NCBI GenBank assembly: GCA_040902725.1
Contig: JBBDWU010000038.1
Coordinates: 62,001 to 126,000 of the forward strand
Direction of reading: 5' to 3'
DNA: 64,000 bases
DNA from: JACVRU01 sp040902725
Lineage (GTDB): Bacteria; Actinomycetota; Thermoleophilia; Gaiellales; Gaiellaceae
Below the pieces are notes generated by a model that saw only the letters and a program-made list of their open reading frames with translations, did not search any database and was not told the origin of the DNA. Positions 40,477 through 51,670 of this stretch are shown here, one piece after another; the first letter of the stretch is position 1, and each line of letters opens with the position of its first letter. The position numbers were made by a program, and so were the translations under genes.

Positions 40477-41375
40477 GCGCGGCCCCGGAGCTTGGGGTCG
40501 AGCGCCTCGCGCAGCCCGTCCCCGATCAGGTTGAAGCCGAGCACGGAGAGGACGATCGCGCAGCCCGGGATGATCGCCAGATAGGGCGCGGTCTGGAGGA
40601 ACCGCGTCGTGTCGGTCAGCATCGTCCCCCACTCCGGCGTGGCCGGGTCCTGCGGGCCGAGGCCGAGGAAGCCGAGGCCGGCGACGTCGATGATCGCAGT
40701 CGCCAGCGCGAGCGTCCCCTGCACGATCACCGGCGAGATCGCGTTCGGGAGGATGTGCGAGGCGAGGATCGTCCGCCGCGGCACGCCGACCGCGCGCGCG
40801 GCGAGCACGAAGTCGTTCTCCTTCTGGGCGAGGATCGAGCCGCGCAGGAGGCGGGCGAAGATCGGGACGTTCGTGATCCCCACCGCGATCATGATCTCCT
40901 TGAGGCCGGGGCCGAGTGCGGCCACGACGCCGATCGCCAGCAGGAGACCGGGGATCGAGAGCATCACGTCCATCAGCCTCATGACGATGCTGTCCACGAT
41001 CCCGCCCAGGTAGCCGGCGATCCCGCCGAGCACCAGGCCGAAGGAGAGGCCGACGGTCACCGAGACGACGCCGATCAGCAGTGAGTAGCGCGCGCCGAAG
41101 ATCACCCGGGAGAGCTGGTCTCGGCCCTGCTGGTCGAGGCCGAAAGGGTGGTCCCAGGACGGCGAGGCCGAGATCCGGCGGCCCTCGAGCGCGCCCTCGA
41201 GCGGGTCGAAGGGCGCGATCAGGGGCGCGAAGGCGGCCGCGAGCGCGAACGCGAGCACGAGCGCGAAGCCGACGATCGCCCCGGGGTTCCGCCGCAGCCG
41301 CCGCCACGCTTCCGGCCAGAGCCCGCTCGGGGCCTCCAGCTCGAGGGCTCGGGACTCGACCTCCGCGACGCTCAC
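40473..41375 (-). CDS. dppC: ABC transporter permease (DppC/OppC type)
   Basis: 300 residues. An N-terminal linker and OppC-N type first helix (NPGAIVGFALVLAFALAAAF), then FGLDQQGRDQLSRVIFGARYSL and five more helices with the EAA loop ARAVGVPRRTILASHILPN that contacts the ATPases. Ends LGFNLIGDGLREALDPKL as in the family. GTG start overlaps the DppB stop (GTGA). Confidence 0.93.
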   Translation of the reverse strand: MSVAEVESRALELEAPSGLWPEAWRRLRRNPGAIVGFALVLAFALAAAFAPLIAPFDPLEGALEGRRISASPSWDHPFGLDQQGRDQLSRVIFGARYSLLIGVVSVTVGLSFGLVLGGIAGYLGGIVDSIVMRLMDVMLSIPGLLLAIGVVAALGPGLKEIMIAVGITNVPIFARLLRGSILAQKENDFVLAARAVGVPRRTILASHILPNAISPVIVQGTLALATAIIDVAGLGFLGLGPQDPATPEWGTMLTDTTRFLQTAPYLAIIPGCAIVLSVLGFNLIGDGLREALDPKLRGRA

Positions 41376-42376
41376 GAGACGCGGATCCTGGGGTTGATGA
41401 ACGCGTAGGAGATGTCCACGAGCAGGTTGACGAGCACGAAGACGACGGCGACGAAGAGGATCCCTCCCTGGAGCACGGGGTAGTCGCGGTTCTCGATCGC
41501 GCCCACGAGCCAGGTCCCCAGCCCCGGCCAGGCGAAGACCGTCTCCGTCAGCACCGCGCCCGAGAGCAGCAGTCCGGTCTGGAGCCCGATGATCGTCGAG
41601 ATCGGCAGCAAGGCGTTGCGCAGCACGTGGCGCGAGTCGACGAGCAGCGGGTGGATGCCCTTCGCGCGCGCGGTGCGCACGTAGTCCTCGTTCATGACGT
41701 CCAAGACGGCGGCACGCGTGATGCGCGCGATGACCGCCAGCGGGATCGAGCCGAGCGCGATCGCCGGCAGCACGAGATGCTTCAGCGAGTTGAGGAACGC
41801 CCTCCCGTTGCCGGTGACGATCGCGTCGAGGACGTAGAACTTCGTCGGGTGCTCGGCGGGGATGAGCGGCGAGAGGCGGCCGACGGTCGGCAGCCAGCCG
41901 AGCTTCACCGCGAAGACGTACTTGAGGACGATCGCGAGGAAGAAGACCGGGATCGAGATCCCTAAGAGCGACGCGACCAGGCTGGCGTGGTCGAGCGGCC
42001 CTCCGTACCGCTTCGCGGCGATGAAGCCGAGTGGGATGCCGAGGAGCACCGAGACGAACATGGCCGCCAGGGCCAGCTCGATCGTGGCCGGGAACTTCTC
42101 CCTCAGCTCCGTCACCACCGACCGGCGCGTGACGATGCTGTCGCCGAAGTCGGCGCGCGCGACGTTGTTCAGGTAGCGCCAGTACTGGACGTGGATCGGC
42201 CGGTCGAGCCCGTACTGGCGCTCGATCTGGGCGACCGTCTCCGGCGTCGCCCGCTCGCCGAGCAGGGCGATCGCGGGGCTGCCGGGCAGCCACCGGATCC
42301 ACCCGAAGACGAGCAGCGAGAGCCCCAGGAGGATCGGGACGAGCAGCAAGAGCCGGCGGACGACGAATCTCAGCAT
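41372..42376 (-). CDS. dppB: ABC transporter permease (DppB/OppB type)
   Basis: 334 residues, six helices. Opens FVVRRLLLLVPILLGLSLLVF, continues PGSPAIALLGERATPE and DRPIHVQYWRYLNNVARADFG, with the EAA loop ARAKGIHPLLVDSRHVLRNAL. Complete, with ATG 42376 only 4 nt from the run of Ns, so its promoter or the link to the binding-protein gene upstream is partly unread. Confidence 0.93.
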   Translation of the reverse strand: MLRFVVRRLLLLVPILLGLSLLVFGWIRWLPGSPAIALLGERATPETVAQIERQYGLDRPIHVQYWRYLNNVARADFGDSIVTRRSVVTELREKFPATIELALAAMFVSVLLGIPLGFIAAKRYGGPLDHASLVASLLGISIPVFFLAIVLKYVFAVKLGWLPTVGRLSPLIPAEHPTKFYVLDAIVTGNGRAFLNSLKHLVLPAIALGSIPLAVIARITRAAVLDVMNEDYVRTARAKGIHPLLVDSRHVLRNALLPISTIIGLQTGLLLSGAVLTETVFAWPGLGTWLVGAIENRDYPVLQGGILFVAVVFVLVNLLVDISYAFINPRIRVS

Positions 42377-42379
42377 CGT

Positions 42380-42408
42380 NNNNNNNNNNCCCCCCCCCCC
42401 CCCCCCCC
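42380..42408. other. assembly gap (10 N) followed by a 19-C run
   Basis: Ten Ns at 42380-42389 and nineteen Cs at 42390-42408. It separates dppB from the binding-protein gene. The true length and content of this junction are unknown; the C run may be a read-end artefact or a real homopolymer that stopped assembly. Confidence 0.95.
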
Positions 42409-42428
42409 GACTCTAATCGCTTGTTTAC

Positions 42429-44120
42429 CTACTCCTCGATCGAGACCAGGGAGAACGGCTCGAGCGAGATCGGGCTCGGCACGTACCCCGTGACGTTCGC
42501 CGCGAAGGCGAGAGCGGGCTGCGTGTGGACGTACGGGATGCCCGGCAGCCAGTCCATGATCAGCCGGTTGGCCTCCTCGTAGGCCGCGGTGCGGGCCGCG
42601 AGGTCGGGCTCGGCTTCCGCCGCATCCAGGGCGTCGATGATCGCCTGGTCGGGCTGCTTGTCCGTGCCCCAGGCAGGCTGCTGGGTCTGGAAGAAGGTGC
42701 CGACGAAGTTGTCCGGATCGCCGTAGTCACCCGTCCAGCCGAGCAGGTAGAGCTGCGTCTGGCCCGCGTCGACGGCCCCGAGGTAGTCGGGGCTCCACGG
42801 CGCGCTCCGAGGCGTGACCTTGAAGCCGGACTGCTCCAGGCTCGCCCGGAAGGCCTCGAAGTTGCGCTTCGGGTCCGGCATGTACGGCCGTGAGACGTCG
42901 GTCGGGTACCAAAACTCGATCTCGACCGGCAGCGTCAGCCCAGCTTCCTCGAGCAGCTGCTTCGACAGCTCCGGATCGAACTCGTACTCCGTCACGTCGT
43001 CCGCATAGCCGAAGAGCTGCGGCGGCATGAACTCCTTCGCCACCTCGGCTCCGGGCGGGTAGAAGTCGGTCACGACTCCCTGGCGGTCGAGCCCGTGCGC
43101 GACGGCCTGCCGCACAGCGAGCTGGTCCATCGGCGGGAGGCCCTGGTTGATGCCCACGTAGCCGACGTTGAATGCCGGCCGGCGGAGCAGCTGCAGATTC
43201 GGGTCGCCCTCGATGGTCGGCATGTCCTGCGGCTCGACGAGGTCGAAGCCCTGGATGTCGCCGGCCTGGAGCGCCTGCAACCTGGCCGCGTTGTCGGGGA
43301 TCGGCCGGAAGACGACGCCGTCGAGCTTGGCCTGCTCGCCCCAGTACTCGTCGTTGCGGACGACCGTGAGCCGGTCGCCGCGCACCCAGGACTCGAACTT
43401 GAACGGTCCGGTGCCGGTCGGGTGCTCGGTGCCGTAGGTGCCCGTCGGGCGGAAGATGCCCTCCTCGTCGACCTCGCCCTCGTCCGCTCCGAACTCCTGG
43501 AGCGCCTTCGGGCTGTGGAACGCGAGGCTCGGCAGCGACAGCGCCGGCAGGAACGCCGCCGACGAGCGATTCAGCACGAGAGTGACCGTCAGGTCGTCGA
43601 CGGCCTGGCAGGAGTTGTAGATCGAGTCCTCCGGGCCGGCCGCGCCTTCGATCGGATCGGCGAAGCCTCCCCCGAAGCCGTACTGCCAGTAGTAGGACGC
43701 GTTCGCGTTCTGGAACGAGGCGGGGAAGTTGTACCAGCGGTCGAAGTTGAAGCAGACCGCGTCGGCATTGAACGGCTCGCCGTCGTGGAAGCTCACGCCC
43801 TCGCGCAGGTTGAACGTCCACTCGAGCCCGTCCTCGCTCGACTCCCAATCCGTCGCGAGCGCCGGGATGACCTCGGTGGTGCCCGGCTCGAGCGTGACGA
43901 GACCCTCGAAGAGCTGGTCGATCACGCGGAGCGACTCGCCGTCGGAGACGAGAGCGCCGTCGAGGACGACCGGATCCGACGCCGTCCCGAAGACGAGCGT
44001 CCCGCCGGTCGCACCCCCTTCCTCGGGCGCCGCTTCGTCGGCGTCGCCGCCGCACGAGGCGGCGCCGAGTGCGAGGACGAGCACTAGCGCAAAGAGAAGA
44101 AATTTCAGCTTTCGCGTCAC
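42429..44120 (-). CDS. ABC transporter substrate-binding lipoprotein (family 5)
   Basis: 563 residues. Signal peptide KLKFLLFALVLVLALGAASCGG with a lipobox (ASCGG), then TLVFGTASDPVVLDGALVSDG, LREGVSFHDGEPFNADAVCF, TGTGPFKFESWVRGDRL and VRQAVAHGLDRQGVV, all family-5 marks (DppA/OppA). GTG start with AAAGGAG 6 nt upstream. Upstream of dppB across the gap; expected to deliver peptides or similar ligands to the importer. Confidence 0.92.
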   Translation of the reverse strand: MTRKLKFLLFALVLVLALGAASCGGDADEAAPEEGGATGGTLVFGTASDPVVLDGALVSDGESLRVIDQLFEGLVTLEPGTTEVIPALATDWESSEDGLEWTFNLREGVSFHDGEPFNADAVCFNFDRWYNFPASFQNANASYYWQYGFGGGFADPIEGAAGPEDSIYNSCQAVDDLTVTLVLNRSSAAFLPALSLPSLAFHSPKALQEFGADEGEVDEEGIFRPTGTYGTEHPTGTGPFKFESWVRGDRLTVVRNDEYWGEQAKLDGVVFRPIPDNAARLQALQAGDIQGFDLVEPQDMPTIEGDPNLQLLRRPAFNVGYVGINQGLPPMDQLAVRQAVAHGLDRQGVVTDFYPPGAEVAKEFMPPQLFGYADDVTEYEFDPELSKQLLEEAGLTLPVEIEFWYPTDVSRPYMPDPKRNFEAFRASLEQSGFKVTPRSAPWSPDYLGAVDAGQTQLYLLGWTGDYGDPDNFVGTFFQTQQPAWGTDKQPDQAIIDALDAAEAEPDLAARTAAYEEANRLIMDWLPGIPYVHTQPALAFAANVTGYVPSPISLEPFSLVSIEE

Positions 44121-44216
44121 GCAAGACTCCTTTCGATCCCAGGCCCGGCTTAGCTAGGCGCGAGTATCCCGGCTGCGCGACGCAGGGGCAAATGCGAACC
44201 GGCTTGCGCTAGGCGC

Positions 44217-45335
44217 TTAGACGGCCGAAACGGCCTGCAGGTCGCGCAGCGCGGACAGCCGCGCCAGCGCCTGACTCTCGAGCTGGCGCACGCGCTCGCG
44301 CGTGAGGTCGAGCTCCTTGCCGATCGCCTCGAGCGTCCACGGCTCGCCCTCGAACCCGAACCGCAGCTCGAGAATCCGTCGCTCCCGCTCGGGAAGGGCC
44401 TCGAGCGCCTTCCGCACGCCCTGGCGGCGAAGCGACTCCTCGGCCTCGTCGAACGGGTCGGCCGCCTCGCGGTCGGCGAAGAGGTCGCCGAGCTCGCCCT
44501 CGTCGTCGGCGCCGACGTTCTGGTTCAGCGAAACGGACGCCTGGGCCGCGCCGAGCGCCTCGTCGACGTGCTGGATCGGCAGGCCGGTCGCCTCGGCGAG
44601 CTCGTCCTTCGTCGCCTCGCGGCCCAGCTCGACCTCGAGCCTGCGGGCGGCGCGCGACAGCTTCTGCTGACGCTCGACGACGTGGACGGGGACGCGGATC
44701 GTGCGCGCGTGGTTCGCGACCGCGCGCTGCACGGACTGGCGGATCCACCAGGTTGCGTAGGTCGAGAACTTGAACCCCCGCCGCCAGTCGAACTTCTCGA
44801 CGGCGCGGTTGAGGCCGAGCGTGCCCTCCTGGATCAGGTCGAGGAACGGGACGCCGAGGCCGCGGTAGCCCTTGGCGATCGAGACGACGAGCCGCAGGTT
44901 CGACTCGATCATCCGCCGCTTCGCGGTCGGGTCGCCCTTCTCGATCCGCTTCGCGAGGTAGACCTCGTCGGCGGCGGTCAGCAGCTTGTGGCGGCCGACG
45001 TCGGCCAGGAAGAGCTGGAGGCTGTCGCCGGTGCCGCCGGCCACGTCGGCCTCGTACGGCGCCGCCTCCGCGGCCTTCTCGTCGGCGACCGGGACCGCTT
45101 CGCGCGTCTCGATGCCCATTCGGTCGAGCTCCTGGCGCAGCTCCTCGACGTCGCCGTCGGCGAGCTCGTGCTCGAGCGCAAGCGCTTCGAGCTCCGTCGA
45201 CTCGAGGAAGCCGCGCTCCTCCGCGCCGTCCACGAGGACGCGCACGTGCTCCGACTCGAGCAGCTCTTGCAGCTGGTTGGGCGTCAACCGCTTCTCCGAT
45301 CCTTCGCCTTCGGGCGTAGTGTCAACTTTTCGCAC
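44217..45335 (-). CDS. RpoD-family (sigma-70) RNA polymerase sigma factor
   Basis: 372 residues. An acidic region-1.1-like N-terminus (LTPNQLQELLESEHVRVLVD), region 1.2 (DSLQLFLADVGRHKLLTAADE), region 2 (NLRLVVSIAKGYRGLGVPFL, FKFSTYATWWIRQSVQRAVA), region 3, and region 4.2 (LTRERVRQLESQALARL). The presence of 1.1/1.2 and full regions 2-4 makes it a group 1 or group 2 sigma; the slightly atypical 4.2 end (RQLESQALARL for RQIEVKALRKL) makes a group 2 alternative real. GTG start. Confidence 0.9.
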   Translation of the reverse strand: MRKVDTTPEGEGSEKRLTPNQLQELLESEHVRVLVDGAEERGFLESTELEALALEHELADGDVEELRQELDRMGIETREAVPVADEKAAEAAPYEADVAGGTGDSLQLFLADVGRHKLLTAADEVYLAKRIEKGDPTAKRRMIESNLRLVVSIAKGYRGLGVPFLDLIQEGTLGLNRAVEKFDWRRGFKFSTYATWWIRQSVQRAVANHARTIRVPVHVVERQQKLSRAARRLEVELGREATKDELAEATGLPIQHVDEALGAAQASVSLNQNVGADDEGELGDLFADREAADPFDEAEESLRRQGVRKALEALPERERRILELRFGFEGEPWTLEAIGKELDLTRERVRQLESQALARLSALRDLQAVSAV

Positions 45336-45419
45336 TGTAGGCCGACTTTCCTTGCGTTTCCAGGGGCCACGGGCCCGCGCTTAGGGGCTGCAAACGAGTC
45401 AACGGGATCCCTCGAACGG

Positions 45420-47606
<2,187 letters not shown>

Positions 47607-47672
47607 GCGCGAGACACCGTAGCAACGTGGTCAGTCGGGGCAACCCGTCCCTTCGGGGCGATACTTGGCGCC

Positions 47673-48263
47673 TTGCGGCCCTCGGCGGCGTACCTCGCGA
47701 TCGGCTTCCTGTCGTACCTGCCGGTGCTCGGCCTCTTCCGGCTGCGCTGGCGGGGGCTCGAGCACGTGCCGCGCGAGGGCGGCGCCGTCCTCGCCGCGAA
47801 CCACACCTCGAACTTCGACCCCTGGCCGCTCGGGCTGCCGCTCTTCCCGCGTCGCTTCCTCCGCTTCATGGCGAAGTCGGAGCTCTACTGGTTTCCCAGC
47901 AGCCTGCTGCTCCGGGCTGCGGGCGCGTTTCCGGTGCGGCGGGGCGAGGGCGACGTCGAGGCGATCGCCACCGCGGTCGAGCTCTGCCGCGAGGGCCACA
48001 TCGTCGTCATGTTCCCCGAGGGGACGCGCCGGCGGAAAGGGCTGCGGAAGAAGTGGGAGGCGCGCGCCCACACCGGCGCCGCCCGGATCGCGCGCGAGGC
48101 CGGCGTCCCGCTCGTCCCCGCGGCGATCAAGGGCACGGACCGCCTGGTGCGGCTCGGGCCGCTCCGAGTGGTCTACGGGGAGCCGGTCGAGGCCACCGAC
48201 GACGCGCAGGAGACGACCGAGCGCCTGATGGCGGCGATCCGCCGGCTCGAGGAGACGCTTTGA
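47673..48263 (+). CDS. 1-acyl-sn-glycerol-3-phosphate acyltransferase (PlsC family)
   Basis: 196 residues. HX4D motif in LAANHTSNFDPW and the FPEGTRRRKG motif, with VPLVPAAIKGTDRL toward the end. Makes phosphatidic acid or a related lipid at the membrane. TTG 47673 is supported by GATACT 7 nt upstream (leaderless pattern); no ATG or GTG is available near the family start. Coupled by overlap to the exonuclease. Confidence 0.88.
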   Translation: MRPSAAYLAIGFLSYLPVLGLFRLRWRGLEHVPREGGAVLAANHTSNFDPWPLGLPLFPRRFLRFMAKSELYWFPSSLLLRAAGAFPVRRGEGDVEAIATAVELCREGHIVVMFPEGTRRRKGLRKKWEARAHTGAARIAREAGVPLVPAAIKGTDRLVRLGPLRVVYGEPVEATDDAQETTERLMAAIRRLEETL

Positions 48264-49075
48264 GCCCGCCGCTGATGGCGGTGGACGGCGACTCGCTCGC
48301 CCACCGGGCCTACCACGGCCTGCCGAAGTCGATCAGGCTCAATGCTGTTGTGGGATTTGCCAACATGCTGACCCAGCTCTGGCAGGCGGAGCAGCCGCGG
48401 GCGGTGATGGTCGGCTGGGACACGCTCGAGGTGCCCACCTACCGGCACGAGGCCTTCGAGGCCTACCAGAGCGGCCGGGAGTTCGACCAGTCGCTGCTCG
48501 AGCAGCTCGCGCTGCTGCCCCAGCTCGTCGAGGCGCTCGGCTTCGTTGCCGGCAAGGCGCCGGGCTTCGAGGCGGACGACTTCCTGGGCGCCGCCGTCCA
48601 CCAGGAGGAGGCACGGGGCGGCGAGACGCTCGTCGTCACCTCCGACCGCGACCTCTTCCAGCTCGCGAGCGAGCGCACGACCATCCTGGCGCCGGTCCGC
48701 GGCGTGAGCGAGATCGCGCGCGTCGGCCCCGCGGAGGTGCGGGAGCGCTACGGCGTCGAGCCCGCGCAGGTGCCCGACTTCATCGCCCTGCGCGGCGACC
48801 CCTCCGACCGCCTGCCGGGGGCGCGCGGCGTGGGGCCGAAGAAGGCGGCTGATCTCCTGCGCGAGTTCGGCTCGCTCGAGGCGGCGCTCGCCGCCGGCCG
48901 CTTCGCCTCGGAGGCGGAGGATCTGCGCCTTTACCGGCGAATTGCGACGGTGGACGCCTCCGCTCCTCTTCCTTCCCTTCCCGACCAGACGCCGACATGG
49001 GCGGAGGCGTCCGCTCTCGTCGGGAGCTGGGGCCTCGATGCGCTGGCCAAGCGCCTCGCCGCGTGGAGCTCCTGA
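48260..49075 (+). CDS. 5'-3' exonuclease (FEN/Pol I N-domain type)
   Basis: 271 residues without a polymerase domain. LMAVDGDSLAHRAYHGLPKS is the first metal-site block, then VMVGWDTLEVPTYRHE, GFEADDFLGAAVH, VVTSDRDLFQLAS and the H3TH DFIALRGDPSDRLPGARGVG followed by KKAADLLREFGSLEAALAA. A flap or 5' exonuclease for RNA-primer or repair processing. TTG 48260 overlaps the PlsC stop; ATG 48275 is an alternative. Confidence 0.9.
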   Translation: MSPPLMAVDGDSLAHRAYHGLPKSIRLNAVVGFANMLTQLWQAEQPRAVMVGWDTLEVPTYRHEAFEAYQSGREFDQSLLEQLALLPQLVEALGFVAGKAPGFEADDFLGAAVHQEEARGGETLVVTSDRDLFQLASERTTILAPVRGVSEIARVGPAEVRERYGVEPAQVPDFIALRGDPSDRLPGARGVGPKKAADLLREFGSLEAALAAGRFASEAEDLRLYRRIATVDASAPLPSLPDQTPTWAEASALVGSWGLDALAKRLAAWSS

Positions 49076-49908
49076 GCCACCCCGACTTCGCGCTCCTCCA
49101 TCCCACGGGGCAGCCCTTCGAGCAGCAGGACCGGATCCGCGTCCTCTACGAGCACTTCGGGAGTGTCGGAGAGGGCGGCGAGGCGGCGCCGGCCGACCTG
49201 GAGCGCTGCCACACCCCGGAGCACGTAGAGCGGATCCGCTCGCTCTCCGGGCCGACGGCGCTCGACGCGGTCACCGTTGCCTCGGAGACGAGCTGGCGGG
49301 CGGCGCTGCTCGCGGCGGGGACCGCGATCGAGGCGGCGCGGCGCGGCGGCTTCGCGCTCGTGCGCCCGCCCGGCCACCATGCGCTGCCGGGGCGGGCAAT
49401 GGGCTTTTGCCTCTTCAACAACGTGGCGATCGCGGCGCGGTGGGCCCAGGCGGAGCTCGAGCTCGGCCGGGTGGCGATCGTCGATTTCGACGTCCACCAC
49501 GGCAACGGGACGCAGGCGATCTTCGCGGGCGACCGGTCGGTCCTCTACGCATCGATCCACCGCTGGCCCTACTACCCGGGGACCGGCGGGCCCGACGAGC
49601 AGGGCGAGACGCTCGTGAACGTCCCGCTGCCGCCGGGCGTCGGCGACGAGGAGCTGCTGGCCGGGTTCGCGGCGATCGAAGGCGCGGTGCGGGCGTTCGA
49701 GCCGGAGCTGCTGCTCGTCTCGGCCGGCTTCGACCTCCACCGCGAGGATCCGCTCTCGGACACCGACGTCGGCGACGACTGCTTCCGCGAGCTCGGGCGC
49801 CGTTGCGCCGGCCTGGCGCCGCGCATCGCCGCCGTACTCGAGGGCGGCTACAACCTCGCGACCCTGCCGGGCCTCGTCGAGACGGCTTGGGAGGGGTTCC
49901 AGAACTGA
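49063..49908 (+). CDS. histone deacetylase family protein (AcuC-like)
   Basis: 281 residues. Zn-amidohydrolase marks: GFALVRPPGHHALPGRAMGF (tandem His), CLFNNVAIAARWA, VAIVDFDVHHGNGTQAIF (Asp/His zinc ligands), SAGFDLHREDPLSD (Asp) and LEGGYNLATL. Substrate could be acetylated small amines, acetyl-polyamines or protein lysines. GTG 49063 overlaps the exonuclease end by 13 nt; a longer frame upstream lies inside that gene and lacks homology. Confidence 0.9.
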   Translation: MELLSHPDFALLHPTGQPFEQQDRIRVLYEHFGSVGEGGEAAPADLERCHTPEHVERIRSLSGPTALDAVTVASETSWRAALLAAGTAIEAARRGGFALVRPPGHHALPGRAMGFCLFNNVAIAARWAQAELELGRVAIVDFDVHHGNGTQAIFAGDRSVLYASIHRWPYYPGTGGPDEQGETLVNVPLPPGVGDEELLAGFAAIEGAVRAFEPELLLVSAGFDLHREDPLSDTDVGDDCFRELGRRCAGLAPRIAAVLEGGYNLATLPGLVETAWEGFQN

Positions 49909-49909
49909 C

Positions 49910-49933
49910 GCGGCCGGCCTCTCGGCCGGCCGC
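49910..49933 (+). terminator. perfect 10-bp hairpin after the deacetylase gene
   Basis: GCGGCCGGCC and GGCCGGCCGC around TCTC, starting 2 nt after the stop codon. No U-run follows. Confidence 0.6.
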
Positions 49934-50035
49934 ATCCAATGACGCCACCGCTAGCCCCAGAAAGATGGCTGGCACGCAGTATCCGTGCTCGCCGGCGTTT
50001 CCGCATCCTCAGTTCGAGTGATTTACATTCGCCCG

Positions 50036-51109
50036 GTGAGCATCACTCTCGAGGAGCTCCAGCTCGCCGCGCGCAACCACGGGCTGCCGCTGGAGGCGCT
50101 CCGCCACCCGATCACGCCCATCGGCCTCCACTATCTCCTGATCCACTTCGACATCCCGTTCGTCGACGCCGATTCGTGGCGGCTGGACGTGGGCGGCCGC
50201 GTGGAACGGCCGCTGACGCTGTCGCTCGACGACCTGAAGCGGCGGCCGGCGCGGACGCTCGCCGTCACGCTCGAGTGCGCGGGAAACGGGCGCGCGCTGC
50301 TCGCCCCGCCGCGCGCCGCCTCCCAGCCGTGGCTGCTGGAGGCGGTCGGCACCGCCGAGTGGACGGGGACGCCGCTGGCGCCGATCCTCGAGGAGGCGGG
50401 CGTGCTGGCGGACGCGGTCGAGGTCGTCTTCGCCGGGCTCGACCGCGGCGTGCAGGGCGAGGTCGAGCACGCCTACGAGCGGAGCCTGCCCCTGGACGAG
50501 GCGCTGCGGGACGAGCTGCTGCTCGCCTATGCCGTGAACGGAGAGCCGCTGCCGCCCCAGCACGGGTTCCCGCTCCGGCTGGTCGTCCCCGGCTGGTACG
50601 GCATGACGCACGTGAAGTGGCTGCGCTCGATCGAGGTGGTCAGTGAGCCGTTCCGCGGCTGGCAGCAGGAGACCGCCTACCGCATCGCGGGCATCCCGGT
50701 GACCCGGATGCTGCCGCGCTCGCTGATGGTGCCGCCCGGCATCCCCGACTTCCCCTCGCGCCTGCGCTTCGTCGAGCCGGGTCCCTGCGAGCTCGAGGGG
50801 CGCGCCTGGTCGGGTCACGGCCGGGTCGAGCGCGTCGAGGTCAGCGCCGACGGCGGCGAAAGCTGGGAGGACGCGGCGCTGGGCGAGCCGCTCTCCGAGT
50901 TCGCCTGGCTCGGCTGGTCGTACGAGTGGCACGCGGAGCCGGGTGACCACGAGCTCTGCTGCCGGGCGACCGACGCGACCGGGAACACCCAGCCGGTCGA
51001 GTCGCCCTGGAACCTGGACGGCTACTGCAACAACGCCGTCCAGCGCGTGCCCGTGACTGTGCGCGCAATGCCGTCCCCGGCGGCCCGAAGCTACTCAATC
51101 GGCCTCTAG
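50036..51109 (+). CDS. sulfite-oxidase-family molybdopterin enzyme
   Basis: 357 residues. The Moco-ligating Cys81 lies in VTLECAGNGRALL, with PLRLVVPGWYGMTHVKWL and a C-terminal Mo-co dimerisation Ig-like domain (LEGRAWSGHGRVERVEVS). Oxidises sulfite or a similar substrate. No Tat or other signal peptide from the GTG used. TACATT at 50024-50029 lies 6 nt before GTG 50036. Links functionally to the MoaD-MoaE fusion at 61.8 kb, since it needs molybdopterin. Confidence 0.9.
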   Translation: MSITLEELQLAARNHGLPLEALRHPITPIGLHYLLIHFDIPFVDADSWRLDVGGRVERPLTLSLDDLKRRPARTLAVTLECAGNGRALLAPPRAASQPWLLEAVGTAEWTGTPLAPILEEAGVLADAVEVVFAGLDRGVQGEVEHAYERSLPLDEALRDELLLAYAVNGEPLPPQHGFPLRLVVPGWYGMTHVKWLRSIEVVSEPFRGWQQETAYRIAGIPVTRMLPRSLMVPPGIPDFPSRLRFVEPGPCELEGRAWSGHGRVERVEVSADGGESWEDAALGEPLSEFAWLGWSYEWHAEPGDHELCCRATDATGNTQPVESPWNLDGYCNNAVQRVPVTVRAMPSPAARSYSIGL

Positions 51110-51124
51110 GCTCAAGGCAAATAG

Positions 51125-51150
51125 AAAACCCCCGCGTTTGCGAGGGTTTT
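51125..51150. terminator. bidirectional rho-independent terminator
   Basis: AAAACCC..CGC-TTT-GCG..GGGTTTT type hairpin with A- and T-runs at both ends. It lies after the sulfite-oxidase-like gene on the plus strand and immediately after RNase P RNA on the minus strand, so it can end both. Confidence 0.85.
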
Positions 51151-51155
51151 CCGTA

Positions 51156-51466
<311 letters not shown>

Positions 51467-51479
<13 letters not shown>

Positions 51480-51670
51480 ACCCCGAATTCTAGCGTCAAT
51501 GCCTGTGAGTCGCCCTCCGCTCGCAGCGCGGAGCCGCACTCGGGACACGCGCGCGACCGCCCCTTCGCGACGAGGAACTCGCCGCAGACGAGGCACTCCA
51601 GGCTGACGCCGCGCGCGATCGCGTGGAGCTCCTGCTCGAGCGTGGAATGGAGGGCGATCACCCGGCTCAC
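51467..51670 (-). CDS. small zinc-ribbon protein
   Basis: 67 residues: helix IALHSTLEQELHAIARG, then CLVCGEFLVAKGRSRACPEC, i.e. C-x2-C ... C-x2-C, a zinc ribbon. Function unknown; similar short ribbons often bind nucleic acid or partner proteins. The GTG overlaps the lexA stop as GTGA, so it is made with LexA and is SOS-regulated by position. Its last codons overlap the 5' end of RNase P RNA by about 13 nt. Confidence 0.65.
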
